A DNA stretch of 9,305 bases. Source: JACDDK01 sp038198445 (GTDB lineage Bacteria > Actinomycetota > Rubrobacteria > Rubrobacterales > Rubrobacteraceae). This document shows positions 5,297 through 9,305 of this stretch, piece by piece. Each line of letters opens with the position of its first letter. Within the stretch, counting starts at the first letter, position 1. A program made the translations under genes and the position numbers. The DNA lies in the NCBI GenBank assembly GCA_038198445.1, contig JBBPZZ010000191.1:1-9305 (forward strand), read 5' to 3'. Below the pieces are notes generated by a model. It searched no databases and had not been told where the DNA came from. It saw nothing but the letters and a program-made list of their open reading frames with translations.

Positions 5297-6442
5297 GTTG
5301 GTGTTGGCCGGCGAAGCCGCCGCAAGTTGTCGTTCCAGGCGCGAGTAGGCTCGTTCCGAGCCCTGGACAAGTGGCTTCAGGACCTTCTCGACGTAGTGGA
5401 TCGGGTAGATCATGGCCGGCCACCTCGGGTCCGGTTTGGATAACGGCGCCCGTTCGGCGAGAACCCAGCGGCTGATCTCATCCACCAATTCCGGCTCCGT
5501 GTCCCTCGGGGCTTCTATTCGCATGAGAGATCCCAGGGCATCCGCGCCGGGTTGCACCGGCCACATCCTCAGGTACCAGGAGGTCCGCTGTTCGCCCGCA
5601 CTGCGCCTTAGCTGCCAGTCCGGGACGAAGCTGGTGGTTCGCATCCCCGGTTCGAGGTCCAGGAGCATCCCGACGTCTTTACCGACAAACTCCGGGCGCG
5701 CGACGCTCTTTATGAGGCCGACGGCGCGCCGGTTCGACTCCCTTATGTCTAGTAGCTGTCCGTCCACTGCGATCCAGGCCTCGGAGTCCTCCAGGGTCCG
5801 GTCGTCGAGTTCCCACTCCCGGAGCATCCCGCCCTCCAGCCGCTCCCGGAGCGCCCGGACTCTCACGCGGGCGCGTTCTCTCATCCCAACGTAGTCCGAT
5901 GGGTCCGCTTCGTCCACGTACTCCGCCGAGTCGAGGATCAGGTGCGGGGAGGAAGGCACTTCGTCCGGGCCGAGTTCCGAGAACCCGGCGTCGAGCAGCA
6001 GTCTCCAGAACGCCTCGACCTGCGCGTCACCGGCACTGCGCGGCAGGATCAGGGCCTGCACCACCACCGGCGGGCTCTCCATCGGCATCCGCGAGAACCG
6101 CCTGTCGCAGCGGTTGATGATGGCCGCCGCGACCGTCGCGACGATGATCGGGGCCATGCCTATGCGCCCGATCTCCCGCGAACTCTGTACGCCATCGAGG
6201 AAGTAACACAGCCGCGAAGCTCCATCCGGCTTGCCGATGTCCCGAGGTCCCGGCGGCGTCTCCAGATGATGCGGCCGGCCCACGGGGATATTGTCTTCCT
6301 CCGGCGGGAGGTTGGAGAATTGCTGGGCCTCCAGGTTGCATGGACCAGCGCCTGCTGTCACCTGGATGCCTTTGCGCCCGGCCTCGGAGAGAGCTTCGCT
6401 TATCCGCGTTACGAAATCTTTCGACGTGCTCCCCATTTGCAT
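5285..6442 (-). CDS. nurA: NurA-like nuclease domain protein
   Basis: NurA is a manganese-dependent nuclease that works with HerA to trim DNA ends. The 385-residue protein shows the expected layout. The first catalytic aspartate is in CYFLDGVQSSREIGRIG (Asp83), matching the family FxDGS motif. A hydrophobic helix APIIVATVAAAII follows. A second acidic motif, AWIAVDGQLLDI (Asp227), leads into VGLIKSV with a basic residue. Near the C-terminus, WYLRMWPVQP and DPRWPAMIYPIHYVEKVLKP fit the end of the domain. The N-terminal ~75 residues are poorly conserved and may be a linker. Identity is supported by the motif pair and by direct linkage to herA. ATG 6442 has no clear Shine-Dalgarno and an alternative ATG lies at 6436. 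Whether the pair serves general repair or phage defence cannot be decided from sequence. Confidence 0.8.
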   Translation of the reverse strand: MQMGSTSKDFVTRISEALSEAGRKGIQVTAGAGPCNLEAQQFSNLPPEEDNIPVGRPHHLETPPGPRDIGKPDGASRLCYFLDGVQSSREIGRIGMAPIIVATVAAAIINRCDRRFSRMPMESPPVVVQALILPRSAGDAQVEAFWRLLLDAGFSELGPDEVPSSPHLILDSAEYVDEADPSDYVGMRERARVRVRALRERLEGGMLREWELDDRTLEDSEAWIAVDGQLLDIRESNRRAVGLIKSVARPEFVGKDVGMLLDLEPGMRTTSFVPDWQLRRSAGEQRTSWYLRMWPVQPGADALGSLMRIEAPRDTEPELVDEISRWVLAERAPLSKPDPRWPAMIYPIHYVEKVLKPLVQGSERAYSRLERQLAAASPANTNGRN

Positions 6443-6456
6443 TGCCCGAAAGTATA
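6443..6456 (-). promoter_or_regulatory. Possible -10 box placing nurA as a leaderless message
   Basis: On the minus strand TATACT (6456-6451) is followed by eight bases (TTCGGGCA) and then the nurA ATG. Transcription from such a box would start at or next to the A of the start codon, and no Shine-Dalgarno is present. I see no good -35 hexamer at 16-18 bases, so this is weak; read-through from the upstream gene is the alternative. Confidence 0.25.
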
Positions 6457-6485
6457 CGCGGGCTCCGCCTGGAAGGCTATCTCCT

Positions 6486-7076
6486 CTAAACCTGAACCTC
6501 TTCGCCAGGTAGAGGTACGGGCAATTCGAACTGCTTCTCGGCTATCCCCACGGCCCAGCGGAAGCTCCGGCGCTCCTCCGGTGTCTCCGTATAGGCATCG
6601 CGGGCCATCTTTAGGACCTTCTTCGCCTCGGCGCGCTGCTCCGGGCCGTTGGTCAACTCCTTCGAAAACGCGTATGTCAGGTCGTTTCCACTCGTGTAGT
6701 AGAAGTGTATGTAGATACTCTTCTGGCGGCCGAGACCGTTCAGGGCGGCGTCGCCGGATACCTGGCTTATGTTCAGGAGAGTCCCGGAGGAGAGTGGTTC
6801 GCCGCTTTCGGGGTAGACGGAGAAAGCCAGGCGGACGACGGGGCCGTAGGGTGTCTTGTAGTGTTCTAGCTGGCGCACGATCCTGACGGGGCCGCGTATG
6901 GCGTCTATCTCTTCCTCTGTCGCGGCGGCGACGATGTGACCTTGCGGCGGACGCATAGAGTCGCGTCCCTGGGTAGAGATCATCCGGGCCTGCACGCCGC
7001 GTTCCGCGACCGCTGACGCGAGGCTCCGCCGGACCTGCTCTGGGAGGTCCAGTCCCTTTTGTGGCGCTTCGGTCAA
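6486..7076 (-). CDS. Uncharacterised 196-residue protein linked to NurA-HerA
   Basis: I do not recognise this protein. It has no signal peptide, membrane helix or metal-binding cluster. The N-terminal ~45 residues are helical and polar. The middle (RGPVRIVRQLEHYKTPYGPVVRLAF... to SIYIHFYYTSGNDL) alternates short hydrophobic strands and suggests a small alpha/beta domain. The C-terminal third (NGPEQRAEAKKVLKMARDAY...) is a charged helix. The assigned start is TTG 7076, which overlaps the stop of the upstream peptidase as TTGA; an internal ATG about 31 codons later is possible, and no good binding site marks either. It ends 43 bases before nurA. Its position, upstream of and on the same strand as nurA-herA, suggests an accessory subunit or regulator of that module, which is inference from context only. 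Confidence 0.75.
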   Translation of the reverse strand: MTEAPQKGLDLPEQVRRSLASAVAERGVQARMISTQGRDSMRPPQGHIVAAATEEEIDAIRGPVRIVRQLEHYKTPYGPVVRLAFSVYPESGEPLSSGTLLNISQVSGDAALNGLGRQKSIYIHFYYTSGNDLTYAFSKELTNGPEQRAEAKKVLKMARDAYTETPEERRSFRWAVGIAEKQFELPVPLPGEEVQV

Positions 7077-8422
7077 GAGCCGAACCGTTCGAAGAAGCGG
7101 GTGAAGTAGCGGATGGTCTCGAAGTAGTCGTCCAGGCGCACGGACTCGTTGGGGGAGTGGATGCGGCTGCCGGAGTTCGCCACGTTCCCGGTCATGACGG
7201 TCGGTATCCCGAGTTCGGTGGCGATGAGCGAGGTCGGGCCGGATCCACCGATTGTCGGGTAGACGACGGCGTCATCGCGTCCGAGGTCCTCCCACGTCTG
7301 CACCGAAGTTCGGACTACCGGAGAGTCGATGGGCGTCTTCGCGGCCTCTACGCCGTGCAGGTCAACGACTTCGATGTCGTCGAAGCCGCGGCGGGCGAGG
7401 TGCGCCCGGATCAGCCCGACCACCGGCTCCGGGCTCTGTCCCGAGACGAGCCGGAAGTCCATCTTCACGAACGCTTCCGATGGGACGATGGTCTTCGAGC
7501 CCGGCCCCGTGTAGCCGGACATGATGCCGGCGATGTTCGCCGTCGGGCGCAGCAGCATCTCGCGCAGGGCGTCCTCGCCGGTCAGGTTGCGATCTAGCGC
7601 CTCCACTCCCCACGAGCGGCAAAGCTCAGCATCGTCGAACGGGATACGGCTAATAGCTTCCAGATCCTGTTCGGAAGGAGGTTCGATCAACTCCTCGAAC
7701 CCGTCGAGCGTTATCTCCCCGTTCTCGTCCTTGATAGTCCTGAGAGCCTGGATCAGTCGCCACACCGGATTGGGAGCGATGCCGCCGTACATGCTGTGCA
7801 GGTCGTGCGAGGCACCCCTCGCGCGCAACTCGACGTAGGCCATGCCCTTCGTGCCGCAGAAGATTACGGGATGCCCGGCTTCGTCCTTCATCGACCCTTC
7901 CCAAAGGCAGGCGTCGGCGGAGAGGAGGTCTTTGTTCTTCCGCGCGAAGGGAGCCAGGTTCGGGCTGCCGATCTCCTCTTCGCCCTCTATAAAGAACTTC
8001 AGCTTGAAGGGTATTGAACCATGCTCCTCTATATATAGGCGGAGCGCCTGGATGCGGGTTAGCACGTCACCCTTGTCGTCGGCGACGCCGCGTGCGTAGA
8101 GGCTGCCGTCCCGGATCGTGGGCTCGAACGGATCGCTCTCCCACAGTTCGAGCGGCTCCGGTGGCTGTACGTCGTAGTGGCCGTAGGAGAGGAGGGTCTT
8201 GTCGCCAGCCCCGATCTCCGCGTAGACCACCGGGTGGCCGTCCGTCTCCATCAGGCGGGCTTCGGCGCCGGCGTCTCGCAGCCTCTCCAGCACCCAGTTC
8301 GCGCATTCGCGGAAACCGCCGCTGGTATCGTCCTGGGCCGAGATCGAAGGCATCCGCAAGAACTCGTTCAGTTCCTCAAGAAGTCCTTCTTTTCTATCGT
8401 CTACGCGTGAGGCTAGATCCAT
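7073..8422 (-). CDS. M20-family zinc metallopeptidase (dipeptidase-like)
   Basis: M20 enzymes are cytoplasmic di-zinc hydrolases that cleave dipeptides or N-acyl amino acids. The 449-residue protein has the complete metal set: SYGHYDVQP (His82, Asp84), ARGVADDKG (Asp115, bridging), FIEGEEEIGS (catalytic and ligand glutamates about 149-150), an aspartate in SADACLWEGS, and the C-terminal histidine in RIHSPNE. A lid/dimerisation domain occupies about residues 190-330 (HDLHSMYGG...). Length and layout fit the carnosinase-like group of dipeptidases; the substrate is not predictable. The start at 8422 is preferred over ATG 8437 because GGAGGG (8435-8430) lies seven bases before it, and that ribosome binding site would otherwise sit inside the coding sequence. 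This is an ordinary metabolic gene that probably marks the conserved chromosomal flank. It shares a four-base overlap with the unknown gene downstream. Confidence 0.9.
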   Translation of the reverse strand: MDLASRVDDRKEGLLEELNEFLRMPSISAQDDTSGGFRECANWVLERLRDAGAEARLMETDGHPVVYAEIGAGDKTLLSYGHYDVQPPEPLELWESDPFEPTIRDGSLYARGVADDKGDVLTRIQALRLYIEEHGSIPFKLKFFIEGEEEIGSPNLAPFARKNKDLLSADACLWEGSMKDEAGHPVIFCGTKGMAYVELRARGASHDLHSMYGGIAPNPVWRLIQALRTIKDENGEITLDGFEELIEPPSEQDLEAISRIPFDDAELCRSWGVEALDRNLTGEDALREMLLRPTANIAGIMSGYTGPGSKTIVPSEAFVKMDFRLVSGQSPEPVVGLIRAHLARRGFDDIEVVDLHGVEAAKTPIDSPVVRTSVQTWEDLGRDDAVVYPTIGGSGPTSLIATELGIPTVMTGNVANSGSRIHSPNESVRLDDYFETIRYFTRFFERFGS

Positions 8423-8536
8423 CCGGGAACCCTCCATGTCGATTGTGGAGAGGTTAGCATTTTCGTGTTCTCCCGCCAGGGTTTGAGCGTGGTCCGATCA
8501 TATTGTTGCTGTTATATTGAAGACGGAGGTACGCTT
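8423..8536. promoter_or_regulatory. Divergent promoter region between the peptidase and the membrane-protein gene
   Basis: The two genes diverge from this 114-base spacer, so it must hold promoters for both. It is AT-richer in the middle (8497-8520). Candidate -10 boxes are TATGAT on the minus strand (8502-8497, for the peptidase) and TATATT on the plus strand (8513-8518, for the membrane protein). Neither has a convincing -35 at normal spacing. Ribosome binding sites are clear on both sides: GGAGGG for the peptidase and GGAGGT (8525-8530) for the plus-strand gene. Confidence 0.4.
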
Positions 8537-9073
8537 GTGGAGAAGATGCCCAACCAGGATCCAGAACGCCGCCGCGCCCGCGGCGGGCCGGGCCGTCGTC
8601 AGCGCCGCGACACCGAGTTCTGGGACGGCCTCGGGCTAGACGTCGAGAGCATGAGCCCCAGAGCCCAGGCCGTGACGGGCGTGGTTACCGGCGGTCTCAT
8701 ACTGCTCGCGGCGGCCCTCCTTATAGCGTTTACCAATTTCTGGTGGTTGATCTTCGTCTTCGGATGGGCGGTTTTCCCGGCTTTTGGTGTCTTTGCGCGA
8801 GGGGTTGCAGGTCTAGTGGAGACTCGTCCGGAGGCGCTGCCGGAGGGCGCCAGGGAGAAAGAGCTTCTGGGAGCGTTGCAGCGGTGCGGAGAGCTTACGC
8901 CGGCACAGGCGTCGATGGAGACTTCTCTTACTGTAGCCGAGGCGGACAAGATGTTAAAAGAGCTTACGGAAGGCGGGCATCTGGAGGTCAGGGTGCGCGG
9001 CGGCGGACTTTTCTATGGGCTGTGGGAGCCGGAAGAGGAGAGTGCTGGAAAAGAGTTGCGGGACGGTCGGTAA
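8537..9073 (+). CDS. Two-helix membrane protein with winged-helix-like C-terminus
   Basis: The 178-residue product has three parts. An Arg-rich cytoplasmic N-terminus (PERRRARGGPGRRQRR) is followed by a pair of hydrophobic helices at about residues 46-66 (AVTGVVTGGLILLAAALLIA) and 68-91 (NFWWLIFVFGWAVFPAFGVF), joined by a very short turn. The soluble C-terminal domain (KELLGALQRCGELTPAQAS ... EADKMLKELTEGGHLEVR ... LFYGLWE) reads like a winged-helix fold. This 2TM-plus-helix-turn-helix layout suggests a membrane-anchored sensor or regulator, but no ligand or target can be named. The start is GTG 8537, with GGAGGT six bases upstream; the in-frame ATG at 8465 would add 24 Cys-rich residues lying before that site and is rejected. 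It is transcribed away from the defence genes and probably belongs to the chromosomal backbone. Confidence 0.8.
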   Translation: MEKMPNQDPERRRARGGPGRRQRRDTEFWDGLGLDVESMSPRAQAVTGVVTGGLILLAAALLIAFTNFWWLIFVFGWAVFPAFGVFARGVAGLVETRPEALPEGAREKELLGALQRCGELTPAQASMETSLTVAEADKMLKELTEGGHLEVRVRGGGLFYGLWEPEEESAGKELRDGR

Positions 9074-9078
9074 GTATT

Positions 9079-9104
9079 TTGACAGGCTGCTCTCATGGTA
9101 TCAT
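9079..9104 (+). promoter_or_regulatory. Candidate promoter for the right-edge gene
   Basis: A perfect TTGACA (9079-9084) lies between the membrane-protein gene and the next start codon, with TATCAT at 9099-9104. The 14-base spacing is shorter than the usual 16-18. If the weaker CATTCA at 9102-9107 is the true -10, spacing is 17. Either would give a leader of roughly 45-55 bases before the ATG at 9163. I see no terminator hairpin between the two genes. Confidence 0.4.
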
Positions 9105-9162
9105 TCATAGTCCAGATGGGATTCGGCGCGTAAGAGCTAGAGCGTAGGGTAAACAAGGTTTT

Positions 9163-9305
9163 ATGGAAGACAGAAAGATCCCAGAGACCCTCGAAGAGGC
9201 TTATAGGCTGCGCGATACGGCCGAGGAGCTTGAGAACCGCGACTTCTATCAGGAGCAGGTTTTCAGGCTGAGGCGTGAGGAGTACCGCTCACGGGGGATA
9301 CGGAC
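9163..9305 (+). CDS. Unidentified protein, N-terminal part (runs off the window)
   Basis: An ATG at 9163 opens a frame that stays open to the right edge, giving 47 complete codons. The visible part (MEDRKIPETLEEAYRLRD... to EEYRSRGIRT) is very rich in Glu and Arg and should be helical, possibly a coiled coil. I do not recognise a family. AAGG four bases upstream is a weak ribosome binding site, and a TTGACA promoter candidate lies about 80 bases upstream. Codon use (AGG, GAG, CGC) agrees with the neighbouring chromosomal genes. Confidence 0.55.
   Translation, partial: MEDRKIPETLEEAYRLRDTAEELENRDFYQEQVFRLRREEYRSRGIR

Noticed and set aside
4851..5423. 190-residue minus-strand frame over the nurA/herA junction
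   Set aside because: Arg/Pro-rich composition without motifs; shadow of the two real genes.
5942..6886. 314-residue plus-strand frame
   Set aside because: It is antisense to nurA and the 196-residue gene and has only low-complexity Arg/Ser/Pro content.
8465..8536. Upstream ATG start for the membrane protein
   Set aside because: The extra 24 residues lie before a strong GGAGGT site that correctly places GTG 8537, and they look like untranslated promoter sequence.
1..9305. Absence of GTGCAC sites as support for ApaLI specificity
   Set aside because: I noticed none by eye, but only about two would be expected by chance in this length, so absence says little and a manual scan can miss one.
1..9305. 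CRISPR array, tRNA or rRNA gene as an island anchor
   Set aside because: No regularly spaced short repeats, cloverleaf with CCA-type end, or rRNA-like segment was seen. The only clear internal repeat is the herA-tail pair.

Overview
The window comes from a G+C-rich bacterium. Its codon use combines high G+C with frequent AGG (Arg) and ATA (Ile) and strong GGAGG-type ribosome binding sites. That mix fits a deep-branching actinobacterium such as Rubrobacter; the genus is an inference, not something read from a marker gene. Nearly all genes lie on the minus strand and read right to left. Only the two genes at the right edge and the mobile-element remnant at the left edge are on the plus strand.

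Right part (about 7.07-9.3 kb) looks like ordinary chromosome: an M20-family metallopeptidase on the minus strand, and, divergently, a small two-helix membrane protein with a winged-helix-like tail, followed by the start of an unidentified plus-strand gene that runs off the window. Centre (3.2-7.07 kb) is a tightly packed DNA-processing module: an uncharacterised 196-residue protein, a NurA-like nuclease and a HerA-like hexameric ATPase whose start codon directly follows the nuclease stop (TAGATG). HerA-NurA is a known helicase-nuclease pair for DNA end processing, and HerA-type ATPases recur in phage-defence loci.

Downstream of herA (0.7-3.2 kb) come two 77-residue proteins, one strongly basic and one strongly acidic. 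They are followed by a second, diverged copy of the last ~35 codons of herA, then an AT-richer type II restriction-modification pair: a PD-(D/E)XK endonuclease resembling the ApaLI family, and a beta-class DNA methyltransferase overlapping it by ATGA. The small-gene pair is therefore bracketed by two herA tails. The second tail ends one base before the endonuclease start codon and supplies its Shine-Dalgarno sequence. This is the most unusual structure in the window and points to recombination between two related herA-type defence operons.

Left edge (1-467): the 3' end of an IS3-family insertion sequence has landed inside a second DNA methyltransferase gene (Eco57I-like N-terminus). The truncated gene now stops on the TGA formed by the tip of the IS inverted repeat. 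The whole looks like a defence island: a NurA-HerA module, an acquired type II restriction-modification pair and an IS-broken methyltransferase, attached to a conserved chromosomal flank.
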